A stretch of 40,066 bases of DNA from a virus: positions 1-40,066 of IMG/VR virus record IMGVR_UViG_3300042691_032366. One strand, 5' to 3'. This document shows, piece by piece, positions 14,267 through 26,400 of this stretch (the first letter of the stretch is position 1; each line of letters begins with the position of its first letter). The translations under genes were made by a program, and so were the position numbers. The notes beneath the pieces were generated by a model. The model saw only the letters and a program-made list of their open reading frames with translations. It made no database searches and was not told the DNA's origin.

Positions 14267-15133
14267 GTGCCTACAGGACCTACTATAAAAGTAAATCAGT
14301 TTCATAAGTTATCTGTTAGTAACTGTGGATATAATTTATCAGGATTAATATCAGCAGAATATTCATTAAGTAGAAATATTAATGCTTTATATAGGCTTGG
14401 AAATAGAAGTCCTATAGCTACATACGGCGATATGCCAGAAATACAAGTGTCATATACTGGACACGCACCAGAAATGGGCTCTTTTAATGTTACAGAAGCT
14501 AATAAATTAGCTACTATTGATATTTCTGGTTCTAATGGAGGAGTTAGTGCTAGTTTAGCTTTATTATCTAAATTTAGCTATAATTTTCAAACCGACGGAC
14601 CTTTTACTATAACTAAATCATACACAGGATTTGCTAAACCATCTGGAGGCGGAGGCGGAGGAGGAGGTGGTGGTGGCGGATATGGCTCAGTATTAGTTGC
14701 TAAAAGACAGGATTATGGTGGAAATTTGCCAGCAGGTATTTCTGGCAATTATTTACAGTCTGTTAGTGCAGAGGTATCTATAAATAGACAAAATATAGGA
14801 GAATTTGCTACAAGAAAACCATATGCTTCTGTTGTGCAGTTTCCTTTACAACAAAGTATAACATATGAAGTAATAGCATCGTCTATGGATTCTATAACAA
14901 TAAATGACTTATATACTGCTTGTAAAAATCCAGGTAGTCAAACATATAGCGCTAGCATTAGTGCTTGTGGGGTCTCGTTTTCAATTAGTAAAGCTTATGT
15001 TACCAGTATACAATATAGTGGAGGAGAAGCTTCTTTAGGAAGCAAGCCACAAACAATTAGTATAACATATACTAGTTACGAAGATATACCAGGAATTAAA
15101 CCAATAATTTATTTCGATGACACACCATGTTAA
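14267..15133 (+). CDS. Tail tube protein B, paralogue with poly-glycine loop
   Basis: A 288-residue paralogue of tube protein A that begins with GTG; AAAGGA lies seven bases upstream. The two tube-like segments are at about residues 28-64 (ISAEYSLSRNINALYRLGNRS, split by MPEIQVSYTG) and 164-202 (SVSAEVSINRQNIGEFATRK, then FPLQQSITYEV). The C-terminal domain SASISACGVSFSISKAYVTSIQYSGGEAS matches that of tube A. Between the two segments runs a perfect stretch of 12 glycines (127-138), likely an exposed flexible loop. It could form part of a mixed tube or a special ring at one end. It overlaps the next gene by 17 bases. Confidence 0.7.
   Translation: MPTGPTIKVNQFHKLSVSNCGYNLSGLISAEYSLSRNINALYRLGNRSPIATYGDMPEIQVSYTGHAPEMGSFNVTEANKLATIDISGSNGGVSASLALLSKFSYNFQTDGPFTITKSYTGFAKPSGGGGGGGGGGGGYGSVLVAKRQDYGGNLPAGISGNYLQSVSAEVSINRQNIGEFATRKPYASVVQFPLQQSITYEVIASSMDSITINDLYTACKNPGSQTYSASISACGVSFSISKAYVTSIQYSGGEASLGSKPQTISITYTSYEDIPGIKPIIYFDDTPC
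14645..14680 (+). repeat. Poly-glycine tract (12 Gly codons, mixed GGA/GGC/GGT)
   Basis: Twelve consecutive glycine codons use three different third bases, so the run is not a simple slipped microsatellite and appears kept at the protein level. It connects the two tube-like halves of tail tube protein B. Confidence 0.9.
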
Positions 15134-16166
15134 TTTAGAAAAAATATTATATAGAATATTATTAGGATATTATTATATTTATATAGATAATGAAGAATAT
15201 AAAGTAATAAGTCCTAATCTAACTATTAAATATCAAGCAGAAATTTTATATGATAAAACTATAGAAGAAAATAAATTTGATAAAAGATTATTAACATCAA
15301 AAGAAATTGAAATGCAGTTAATAACAAATGGGGTCTGGAATCCAGAACTAGATAAAAGATTAACTATAGTAAAAGAAGATATTGATAATGCTAAGGTAGA
15401 TATTTATTTAAACTTTTTAAATAGTACTAAAAAAAAGTTTTTAAAAAATAATCTATATATACAAGAAAAATTATTAAACGAATTATTATCTAAAAAAAAT
15501 TGTTTAAATCATCTGAGCATAGAAGAACATGCGACTACTATAAAAAATGAATTTATATTAATGCAAACTATCTATGATAAAACAAATAATTTAGTATTTA
15601 ATTATAATGATTCAACAATAGATTATACAAAATTACAAATTTTTATTAGAGAAATTGTTAATGATATTATTACTATAGATGATATAAGATCTTTAGTGAA
15701 GTCAGATATATGGAAATCATATTCTTCTATTAGTAATTTAACTAAAGATATAATTGATATTAATGATGATTATAAACATTTAATAAATTTCCATAATATG
15801 TATAATAATGTTAGACAACACCCTGAATGTCCATCTGAGGATATTATAAATGATGATATTGCTCTTGATGGATGGTTTATACATCAAAATAGAAAATCAG
15901 AAAAAGAGAAAAAGAAAAATGCTATTCTCGATAAAATTGGGGGTAATATAAAAGATAAGGCACAACATATCTTTGTTATGACCCAAAATGAAGAAGAGAT
16001 AAAAGCTATTCAAGATCTCAATGGACCGGAAGAAAAACAATTTATAAAGGAAGTTACGGAATATAGTAAGCAATTCCCAGGAACAAGATGGGAAGATATA
16101 CCAGCAGTTAAGCGTAAAGCACAACTTGAGGCTCAACAAAAATGCTCTATTAATAAGAAGAAATAA
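15117..16166 (+). CDS. Unknown protein between tail tube and tape measure (tail assembly region)
   Basis: A 349-residue, highly charged and mainly helical protein that I do not recognise. It is rich in Lys, Asp, Asn and Ile and has a distinct C-terminal third: SEKEKKKNAILDKIGGNIKDKAQHIF, then a long helix ending in a lysine cluster (KKK). No Shine-Dalgarno is visible; the start lies 17 bases inside the tube B gene, so translational coupling is likely. The position between tube and tape measure is that of tail assembly chaperones, which keep the tape measure soluble until the tube forms around it. No signal peptide or membrane segment is seen. Confidence 0.55.
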   Translation: MTHHVNLEKILYRILLGYYYIYIDNEEYKVISPNLTIKYQAEILYDKTIEENKFDKRLLTSKEIEMQLITNGVWNPELDKRLTIVKEDIDNAKVDIYLNFLNSTKKKFLKNNLYIQEKLLNELLSKKNCLNHLSIEEHATTIKNEFILMQTIYDKTNNLVFNYNDSTIDYTKLQIFIREIVNDIITIDDIRSLVKSDIWKSYSSISNLTKDIIDINDDYKHLINFHNMYNNVRQHPECPSEDIINDDIALDGWFIHQNRKSEKEKKKNAILDKIGGNIKDKAQHIFVMTQNEEEIKAIQDLNGPEEKQFIKEVTEYSKQFPGTRWEDIPAVKRKAQLEAQQKCSINKKK

Positions 16167-16168
16167 TT

Positions 16169-16495
16169 ATGAAAAAAAATAATTCTAGAAAAAGTGTTAT
16201 TCAACAGTTATCTAAAAGATTTCAAACCACGATCATTGGTTCTTTGGCTCGCTTCGAAGATCAATTTGGATATTTGTGGGGATTAAATTCTGATAAAGAA
16301 TTAACAGATAGACAAAAAGAATTTTTAGATTTGTGGGAATATACTAGAACATCTATATTAAATCATGGCAATAATCAAATGAGAGATGCTATAGATGAAG
16401 TTGTAGATTATTTGGAACAAGAAACAGATATAGCTAGACACAGATTAACTTTTATAAACCCATTAAATAAACAAGACCATCACAGAGAGGAATAA
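16169..16495 (+). CDS. Small helical protein in the tail-chaperone position
   Basis: A 108-residue, all-helical, charged protein starting two bases after the previous stop, with a weak purine-rich ribosome site (AGAAG). Segments such as VIQQLSKRFQTTIIGSLARF, ELTDRQKEFLDLWEYTRTSI and RDAIDEVVDYLEQETDIARH look like a three-helix bundle. It sits with its neighbours in the tail-chaperone slot and has no domain I can name. A run of A near its start is not placed to give the classic G/GT frameshift. Confidence 0.6.
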   Translation: MKKNNSRKSVIQQLSKRFQTTIIGSLARFEDQFGYLWGLNSDKELTDRQKEFLDLWEYTRTSILNHGNNQMRDAIDEVVDYLEQETDIARHRLTFINPLNKQDHHREE

Positions 16496-16496
16496 T

Positions 16497-17360
16497 ATGA
16501 ATATTGATTCATTTTCGATAACTATTGATAATAAGGAACAAAATTTTACCATTAGATCAGCTTCTTTAGCAGATCAGAGAGAGGCCCAAAAAGTATATAA
16601 TCAGGCTTTCTCTGATGCTGTTAAATCTGGCTGTATTGTTAGAGCTAGACTAGACGATCTTTTAAAAGAGCAAGGATTATGGGATGAAAGCAAACAGGCT
16701 AAACTTAACAATATTCAACAACAAATTTCTGATAGCGAAAAGAGTTTGGCTAAAGGCGGAATTAGCCTAAAAGCGGCTAAAGAAATAGCTATTAAAATTA
16801 AAGAACTTAGAGAAGATCTTAGAGATTTAATTTCTGTTAGAACTAATTTGGACAATCACACAGCAGAAGGACAAGCCGATAACGCTAGATTTAACTATTT
16901 AATCTCATGCTGCTTGGTGTATTCTGATAATAAAGAAAAGAAGTTTTTTAAAGATTATGCAGACTATTTAGCAAGAGCGGCCGAACCTATAGCTATTAAA
17001 GCAGCACAGGTTCTAGCCAACATGATGTATGGTTTGGATAATGATTATGAAAAGAAACTTCCAGAAAATAAATTTTTGATTAAATATAAATTTGTTGACG
17101 ATAATTTACGTTTGGTTGATAAAGAAGGTCGTTTAGTCGATAGCGAAGGAAGGCTTATTGACCAGAGTGGCCGCTTTATTAATGAAAAAGGCGAGTTTGT
17201 TGATAAAAATGGCAACCTGGTAGATGTTAATGGAGATTATGTAGCAGACTTTGCACCATTTACAGATGATAATGGCAATCCTATTATTTTAGAGGAAGAT
17301 AAGGAAAAAGTTAATAATGTTTCAAAATCATCATCAACAGAACCAGTTGCTTCGTCTTGA
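16497..17360 (+). CDS. Putative tail assembly chaperone with seven-residue repeats
   Basis: A 287-residue protein. It begins with a beta-rich segment (SFSITIDNKEQNFTIRSASLADQREAQKVY), followed by a helical core. From residue 205 to 246 it contains six tandem seven-residue units of the form xLVDxxG (RLVDKEG, RLVDSEG, RLIDQSG, RFINEKG, EFVDKNG, NLVDVNG), and then an acidic tail. N-terminal domain type and place just before the tape measure fit a tail assembly chaperone or other late tail assembly factor. GAGAGG precedes the ATG. The repeats may form a small beta-roll or bind metal through their Asp and Asn residues, but that is inference. Confidence 0.6.
   Translation: MNIDSFSITIDNKEQNFTIRSASLADQREAQKVYNQAFSDAVKSGCIVRARLDDLLKEQGLWDESKQAKLNNIQQQISDSEKSLAKGGISLKAAKEIAIKIKELREDLRDLISVRTNLDNHTAEGQADNARFNYLISCCLVYSDNKEKKFFKDYADYLARAAEPIAIKAAQVLANMMYGLDNDYEKKLPENKFLIKYKFVDDNLRLVDKEGRLVDSEGRLIDQSGRFINEKGEFVDKNGNLVDVNGDYVADFAPFTDDNGNPIILEEDKEKVNNVSKSSSTEPVASS
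17109..17234 (+). repeat. Six tandem 21-base units encoding xLVDxxG
   Basis: Six in-frame 21-base units code for R/E/N-L/F-V/I-D/N-x-x-G. Their DNA differs at many third positions while the hydrophobic, Asp and Gly positions persist, so selection acts on the protein pattern. A degenerate continuation (17235-17276) follows. Confidence 0.85.
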
Positions 17361-17387
17361 AATAATATTTCTTAAACCAACTACTTT

Positions 17388-17425
17388 AAGGCATCATAGT
17401 CAAACTGTGATGCCTTTTTGTTTTT
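17388..17425 (+). terminator. Rho-independent terminator before the tape measure gene
   Basis: The arms AAGGCATCATAGT (17388-17400) and ACTGTGATGCCTT (17404-17416) pair with one mismatch around a CAA loop. T runs follow at 17415-17419 and 17421-17425. The tape measure ribosome site (AAGGA, 17426-17430) is immediately after, so the terminator may limit its expression by attenuation. Confidence 0.85.
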
Positions 17426-17439
17426 AAGGATTTATACTA

Positions 17440-20400
17440 ATGGCAGCATTTAATCTTACAGCAGAACTAAATTTAAGAGGCCCATCTAATATTAACCAGG
17501 TTGTTGGCAATATTAGAAGACAATTATCTACTCTTACTTTAGATTTAAATATTAATCCTAATACTTCTAGAGGTGTTCAGGCTGTTACTGCAAATATTAG
17601 AACGTTGAGCACCGCATTAAGAGATGCTCAGAGCAATGCGGCGGCTTTATCTACCACATTATCTAATTTAGTTACCACTATCAATAACGCTGGTAATGCG
17701 GCTGCTAATGCTGGTAATGCCTTAAATAGATTAAATACTCAAACAAGAGCCGCTCAAGCTGCTGCTAGAGATGGAGCAACAGCAATGGAGAACTTTGGTG
17801 CTCAATCTGCTCTTGCTATTCGTAGATTTGCCGCTTTTAGTGTTGCTACTGGAGCAGTTTATTCATTTACTCGTGCCTTATCATCAGCATATTCAGAATT
17901 TATTAATTTTAATAAAGAATTTGTTAGATTACAACAGGTTACCAACTCATCTGCTTCCGGTCTTGCTGGATTATCACAAGAAATCACCAGACTATCTACT
18001 GGTCTTGGCGTTAGTTCATCAGAACTATTAACAGTATCATCAACTTTAGCACAGGCTGGCTTATCGGCTAATCAAACTAAAACAGCACTAGAAGCATTGG
18101 CAAAATCCGCTCTTGCCCCATCTTTTGATAACTTAAATGAAACAGTAGAAGGTAGTATTGCTTTAATGAGACAGTTTGGATTAAGCGCTGGTGACTTAGA
18201 ATCAGCGTTAGGGTCGATTAACGCGGTCGCTGCTAAATTTGCTGTAGAATCCAGTGATATTATTACTGCTATTCAGCGTACTGGTGGTGTTTTTGCTTCG
18301 GCTAGTAAAGGAGTAAGTCAAGGCAAAGATGCTCTTAATGAATTTATTGCTGTATTTACAAGTGTTCGTGCTACTACTCGTGAAAGCGCAGAAACTATCG
18401 CTACTGGCCTGCGAACAATCTTTACTCGTATTCAACGAGGAAATACAATACAAGCATTAAAAGAGTATGGTATTACATTAACAGATTTAGAAGGCAAGTT
18501 CGTTGGACCATATGAGGCTGTTCGTAGACTTAGTGAAGGCTTAAGAGGATTAGATCCTAGAGACTTAAGATTTAGTGAAATTGTTGAAGAACTTGGTGGA
18601 TTTAGACAAATTGGTAAAGTTATTCCATTAATTCAACAATTTGCTACAGCACAACAAGCATTAAGTGTTGCTCAAAGAGGAGCAGGATCATTAGCAGGAG
18701 ATGCTGCCAAAGCACAAGAATCATTAGCTATTAGAGTAAATAAAGTAAGAGAAGAATTTATTGCATTAATTAGAGATATTGGACAAACACAAAGTTTTCA
18801 AAAGTTCGTTGATATATCTTTACAACTAGCTAGCGCATTAATTTCAGTAGCATCTGCTGCGAAAGATGTTTTGCCTGCTATAACTGCTATAGCAGCGATT
18901 AGAGCGGTTCCAGCAATAGCACAATTTGCTGGAGGATTTGGTCGTGGAATAACAAGAAGGAATGAAGGTGGTCCTATTAGAAAATTTGCTACTGGAGGCC
19001 TGGTTCCTGGTAGTGGCAATAGAGATACTGTTCCTGCGATGTTAACCCCAGGAGAATTTGTTATTAGGAAAAAGGCTGTTGAAACAATTGGAGCTAGTAA
19101 TTTAGCCAGGATGAATGTTGGTGGCAAAGTTCAAAAATTTGAAGATGGTGGATATGTAGAAGGTTCAGCGTTAAGAGCATTAAAACAATTAACCAGAGAT
19201 TTCTTAATGCCAAAATCAAGAAAAGGAGGAAGAAGAAAAATATCTTTTGTGGGCCAACAAGCAGTTTCTATATCCAAAAATATTTCACCAGAACTATTAA
19301 AACAAATAGAAGAAGAAGGAAGACTTGTTTATGGTACCGGCTTAGGCGCCTTAGCAAAAGGCGATCCTGGATTAATAGTAGATAAAATTATTAATGTTGC
19401 TTTAGCTAAAACACAAAAACAAAAAGAAGGAAGACTTAAAAAAACACAAGGAGCCTTAACATTTAGTGCTGCCGGATTACAACGTGGTCCGCGAGCACCA
19501 AAAGGACAAATGGAAAAGGCATTAGTCAGATATCAGCAAGATCCAGAATATCGTAAAGCTATGGGCCTAGGAGCTTCAGGAGATGTTCTTCAAGCATTAT
19601 CAGCATTTAGAAAAAGCGGAGGACAAACTAGTTTAGCTGGTGTTTTTTCTGAAGAAGCTATATCAAAAATTGAATCAGGAATACCTCGATATATAGCCGC
19701 ATTAGGAAATGAACCACAAAAAATAGCAAAAGCAAAAACAGCTCAACAATATCTTAGATCTTTTGCTGGAGGAGCTACTGCTAGTAAGGCCGGACATGCA
19801 ACAGCATTTAGTGAAACCATTAATCAGATGTTAAAGTCTGGTATAATTCAAGAGTTTGCTGATGGGGGTTTTGTTCAAAAATTTGCTCAAAAACAACCGA
19901 AATATAATTCTGGATTAGTTAAGTCGGTTCAAAAAGCTGGTAGTTTTGAAAATTTAATTAATCAAAATATGGTAGACAGTAACGGTAATTATAATTTTGG
20001 TTTAGTTTCTCTAAGATCTGGTACAAAAACTGGTAGTAGAACAGAAACTCGTCCTATTGAGGGCACTGATAAAATAGCTCGTATTAATGTTGGTGTTCTA
20101 TCTGATGTGAATAACTTTAATAAACAGATTGAAAAAGATATAACTAGTAAATTAAAAGAATCTATTTTTAATACTGGCAAAATGTTATCTGGTAAATTAA
20201 GAGGTAGTAGTAAAATCAGTCTTAGTAGTACTAAACAGGCTTTAGGAGGAGCTACTCTTAGTAGTGCAACCGGAAGTATATTCGAAGCAGCACTACAAAT
20301 GGTTGGTGCTCCTTATGTAGATAAAATCGAATCTATTAAATCTATGGATTTTCCATTTGGATTAGGACCAGCAGCTCCATTATTTGGCGCGGGTTTTCCA

Positions 20401-23400
20401 CAGCAAGTTCCTACTGATGCTACTAGAACTATTGGAGGAAGTGGCAAAGGAATATCTGATTTTATGGAACAAGTTAGTAGATTTGTTAAAGCTACAGAAA
20501 CAGGTAAGTTTACAAAATCGCTTGGATCTCCCATTGGTACTCCATCAAGTCTAATATCCTCTAGACTTATATCTCAAATTAAAACACCAGCTCAAATTGA
20601 AAAAGTAAATGAAATTTTAAGACGATTTCAAATACCTAATTTTAGAATTGGTGATCTTTCTGATCCTAAAAAACTATCCAAGTATGAGAGTATTTTAAAT
20701 AAATCACTACAAAGAAATCCTAATGCTATTCAAGCTTTAGAGGTTGAACAGTTCGCTACAGGAGGTTCTGTACAAGATACTGTACCAGCTCTTTTAACTC
20801 CTGGTGAATTTGTAATAAATAAAACAGCGGCACAAAGAATAGGATATAGTCAACTTAATAGATTAAATAAGGCAGATAAAGTACAGGGATTTAATAAAGG
20901 AGGCGCTGTTGGTAACATACAAAATTTTGCGAATGGTGGTATGGTTCAGTCATTTTTTATTGGAGGAGCAGTACAGGCTGGATCACAAATTATTCGACAA
21001 TTACCACAGTTAGCAACAGCGATAGCTCAGGCAGTTAGAATATTGCCAAGAAATTTACCGCAAGGAAATGGGTGGTTAGCGTCTAATACTGGCACAAGAG
21101 CTATGGGATTACCTCAAAGTAGAGGAGGAATGTTGAGAAACTTATTATCAGATCCTATGTCATTAGTATTTGGTTCTGGCTTACTAGGAGAGGGTATAAG
21201 TGGGGTTATAGGAGGTAAAAGAGGAGAAGCGGCTGGATCTGCATTTGCTGGAGGTGCTGGAGTAGCTGGCGTTGTTGCTAGTATTGTTGGAGTAACAACG
21301 CCGTTTGGATTATTGGCAACAGCAACCACTGGATTAATAGCTGGTTTTAATGCGTATAATAAATCTATTAGAGATTCTAATATAGCAGAAAATAATAAAA
21401 AGGTTGAGGATTCTTCTGAAAGATTATCTCAAACATTAGATAAACTATCTCAATCCGGAAAGATTACGTCTACTTCTCTAGACTCAATAAGAACAGAAAT
21501 TGGATCTATTATATCCGCTCAACAGGAGAATATTAGAAGTAGAACAGAAGAGGCTCAGCCAGGAATAATGTCAAATATCACTGAGGCTTTATACAATATA
21601 GGAACTACTTTTGGATTAGCTCCATCTTCTGGAGCTGGTAGAATTGATAGAGGAGCATTAAGTCAAAATTTATTTAGCGAAAGTAAAACTGGGGCCGAAC
21701 AAATTGCTCAAACCTTTTCTACTCTTATGCAAAGAGGAATGACATTTAACCAAATTTCTGCTAAACTAGATACAGGAGCTAAGGTTGAGATACCAGGATT
21801 AAGAGATATTCTTGGAGAAGAAAGAACTCCACAAATATCAGAGCTGAGTAGATCTCTTGCTATTGCGCAAAGAGGCACGCAAATTACAGATCTAGAGGCT
21901 AAGCTTGCAGATTTGATAGAAAGTCGTAATAGTTTAGCGTCTTTTGATCCTGGAAGAGAAGTTTTTGATATCAGAATCAAAGAAACTGCTCAAGCCTATG
22001 CGTTAGCTATTAATGCATCTAATGCTGAACTTCAAAGACAACAACAAGAATTAAATAATGTACAAAAAGCAACAGCTGTGGTCGTATCAAGATTAAATCT
22101 TTTTGCTGAAGCAATGAAAAATGTTGATGCTGCTACTATTAGAGCTTCCTCTGAATTTGAAGAAGCTCAAAGACAAATTGATGTTGGTGTTGGCTCCAGA
22201 TTAGGAGGTCGTGCGACTATTGCTCAACCAAGCAGAATGAATGAGGCGGTATTAGAAAATCTTAGAGCATATTCTCCAGAAGAAATTAGTAGAACTATTA
22301 GTCAATTTGGTCAAAATCTTAATTTAAATCCTGAGTTTACGAAAAGAGCACAAGGAGCAGCATTATCACAAAGAGTATTACAAACAGATTTACCAAAAAT
22401 ATTAAATAGCATAGCAGCAGAAGAAAGAGATGCAAACTTTGGAGACACTAGTAGAGCAAATACAATAAGAAATCAATTAAAAGAGGCATTAAAGGCAGGA
22501 GGTGTTACTGATACTACAGAAATAGATCGTGTTATTGAAGACGTTATTACTAATATAGAGAAACTTGGTAAGGGCGAAATTACATTTGATACTATCGCAG
22601 CTAATAGCGAAACTTTTGCTAAATTATTTAAAACTAATTCTGAGGCCCTTCAAGCTTATTCAAATGTTGTAAAATCTGCTAATAATATATTTGCAAATTT
22701 TGTTTCTAAAATAAATGAATATTCTAATGCTATAGAACAATCTATTAACACTCAACTACAAGCTAATCAAATTAGAGCTGGTGGAGATATACAACTTAGA
22801 GAAGCATTAGGACAAAGGGTTTCTCTAAATGAACGTAATCAATTATTTAATAATGAAATATTAGGAATGACAGCAACTATTGGGGCTGGTAACAGACCAA
22901 TTGCTGGTACTGGAACTACCGACCCTAATGAAATAGCCAGAAGATTAGCGGCTGCCGAGCAAAGAAAAAGAGAGTTAGAAGCTCAATCAACAACCGGCGG
23001 GCCACAAAAATTTGCTAGTGAATTATCTCAAGTTACAATACAGATTAATCAATATGAAAACGCTCTTAAAAAGTTAGCTAATGATACTAATAGAGCGGCC
23101 AATGCTTTAAATGAAATTAGTAGATTAAGACAACTTAGAGAGACCAGAAGAGAATCATTCTTAGATTTTGCTAGTAATCTTAATGATCCAGAATACATGA
23201 CCAACTTTATGCAACAAGCAGCATCATTAAGCGCTGTGATGTCTGGTCGTGGTACTATGGATGATATTAGATCTGCTAGAGAAGGATTCCAAAGACGAGT
23301 ATCAGCAGGATTTGTTAGTCAAGATCAATTGCAAATAGAAAGTACACAACTTACTCAACAGATTGTGGCTATCTTGGAAAGAGCTATGGGTGGACCACTA

Positions 23401-26400
23401 CCACAAGGATTAAGAGAACAAATAGCATCAGATTTTGGAACTCTTCCAGAAGAGCAAAATGCTATTAAAGAATATAAAGATGCCACAGAGGCTCAAGCGC
23501 GAGCTACTGAAATTATGGGAATAAGAATGCAAGAAGGAGCAAATTATCTATTTACTAAGGTTAGAGAAGCTGGAGATTTATGGGTTGCTGCTGTACGACT
23601 ATCTGCTAATCAAGCAGCAGCACAAATGGCGGCTCCTCCTGGCGCGCCAGTTCAACAAGCAGGAGCAAAAGCTAAGGGAGGATTAATATACGCTAATGAA
23701 GGACAATATATAGATTTTCAACCAAAAGGCACTGATACTGTGCCTGCAATGTTAACTCCCGGAGAATTTGTGGTCAATGCTAAGGCTACTAAAAAGAATC
23801 TTGGATTATTAAAACAAATTAATTCTAGTGGTAAAGCTAGCGGATTTAGTAAGGGCGGTGTGGTTTATTTGGCTGATGGTGGACAAGTAGAAGCAATAGA
23901 AAGAGATAGAAGACAATATAGTCTGAATATACAAAGTTTGAAAGCACAAAGAGATTCTCTTGGTTATTTGGGTGTTGATGGACAATTTGTGTGGAATGCA
24001 CAATCAGGAGCATCAAAAGAATTTGCCGAAAAAAGATATAATGAAATTGAAACAGAAATACAAAAGGCAGAACAAGAATTAGCTAATTTTAATAATAAGT
24101 ACCCAGAAACTCCAAAACCACCAGCACAACAACAAGCAGAACAACAGAGACAGCAAGCTCAACAACAACAACAACAACAAGTTCCACTTTCTCCTAAGCA
24201 AAAAGCTCAACAAGAAAAAGAACGCCGTAAGCAAGCTGTATTAGATGAAAAAGAACGTCGTAAACAAGCTGCTATGGCTAATAATCCTGGATATGCTGCT
24301 AGAGTAGGGAGAGAACAAGCTAAACAACAAAAAGAACAGATGGAGGCGGTACAAAGATTTCCTGATCTTGATCCAAAAGATGCTATAAAAGAATATAGGA
24401 AAGAAAAAAGAGCTAGAGTGCAAGAAATGAACGAAAGATATGGACGTTCTGTATCTATATTTACGTCCTCTAATAATAGACAAACAGATGATGTTAAAAT
24501 AGAAGAATCAATAGGACCAATTTTATCTCAAACAGAAGTAGAAGCTATAGAACGTAAAACTTATGGAGGATTAACAAAGGCAGAGTATGATAATCAAAGA
24601 AAGCAAGAGGAAGAAGCTAGACGAGCTAGACTTGATGAAATACAAGCTTCTGTAGCCTCCACAGAAACACCTGAAGCTAAACTAGAAGAACAGAGAAGAA
24701 ATAAAATAATAGCTGATTATGAAGCTCAACAAAAGATAGATAAAGAAAAAAGAAACAAAAGTATAGCTGAAAGACAAGCCAGGGATGCCGAAGCTAGAAA
24801 TAGAGGATTTAGAGATGCTGCACAAGAAGCTGGTGTTAAAGCCAAAGAAAAAGCTGAGGCTAAAATAGCAGAACAACGAGCAACAGATAAAGAAAAAAGA
24901 GCAGCTGATAAAGCTAGCATAGAAGCAGGAACAAATGCTGGTGTTTCTAAAACACAAAGAATACAAGAATTATTAGCCACAGATCCTGCTTATGAAAATC
25001 AAAGAAAAGATTTTGCTTTAACTGAATATATTAAAACAAGAATACAAGAAAAATATTCAGATGATTTAACAGATAAAAAAGACCCAGCTAGAGATCGTGC
25101 AAATTTAGAAAGACTAATATCTGATGCTACTGCTGATTATAATGCTAAACGAAGACAACTACAAGAACAAGCTAATGTAAGTAAAGAAAAATTTGCAAAC
25201 CAAAATGTACAGATAGGTCTTCAACAATTTCAAGAAGGAGTTGATAAGAGTCCATTAGTAGCTGCTGGCACCGCTATACCAAAAGCTGGATACGGAGTAA
25301 TTAGGGCCGGTGTTGGCTATACTGTAGCAGGAGCGATGGCATTAAAAAATCTTAATCCAGCCAATAGACCAGAGGATATAGCTTTTAATAATGAAATTAT
25401 TAATTCAGCAATGGCCCAGGGAGAAGCGGGATTACAAACAATACTAGCTACTGGTGCTGATCTTGGATATAAATTAGGATTAGATAATTTAGACCTAATT
25501 ACTACACCCGAAGCATATGGTATGGGGCCTGCTGGGGCTGGTTTGCGTCCAAGAATGACCATGATGGAAGAATCTGATAAACAACCTTCCAATATAGAAG
25601 CATCAACAGAACCATCTAGAGGATTGTTTGATAAACAAGGACGAGGAGATGCTCAGGCTAGAGCCGCAATTGCTAATTTTATAGCTAGTGGTCCACGCAC
25701 ATCAGCTTATGCTGGAATTGTAGGAGATGCATCGACAACACCCTCTGCTATAATACAACCTAAAAGAAATAAAACACCAGGAGCCTATCAAGCAACAGCA
25801 GAAATGGCCAGAGCTAGAATTAATCAAATTAATGAACAAGAAGCTAATAAAGCAAGAGGGGCATACTCTACAGAAGCTATCAAACAAAACAAAACTATAA
25901 GAGCTTTTGAAGAATCGGTCATTGGTCAAACGCTAGGGCTTTCTCCGGGTTCACTTGGAGAATTAGTAACGGCAGAAAACGTACAACGAGGAGCAACAAA
26001 TATTGCTCAAGTTGCTGGTGAAGGAGCTATTGATGCTTTTGGTGGCGCTAGCTCATTGGTAAAAAGTGGAGAAGCAGCTGTTGCTAAAGGATTAACACGA
26101 GCAGCTAGTGCTACTAATAGAGGCATAGAGAGAGTTGGTGGTAAACTAGTAGATATTGCTGAAGCTGGAATAGAATCTGCTCGCACCAACGCCCCATTAT
26201 TACCTCAATTACCGCTACCAAAAATTGGTTCAAAAATCACAGAAGCTTTAAAAGCAAGACGAGTTGCTAGAGAAACTAGAAGAGGACAAGGAGCTCTTAC
26301 TAGAGAAGCTTTAGAAACAGCAGAAAAAAATGCAAATTTAGCCGAGGCCAATAGAAGAATTAGTATAATTCCTATGGAAGATATACAGAGTGATATTGCG

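Noticed and set aside
16170-16180. Programmed -1 frameshift for tail chaperones at an A run
   Set aside because: The A run is at the start of the 108-residue gene, not at the end of an upstream chaperone ORF, so slipping there would not make a G/GT-type fusion.
24241-24980. Overlapping leftward reading frames rich in Ser and Phe inside the tape measure
   Set aside because: They are antisense images of Lys/Glu/Gln/Ala-rich coiled-coil codons, with no ribosome sites.
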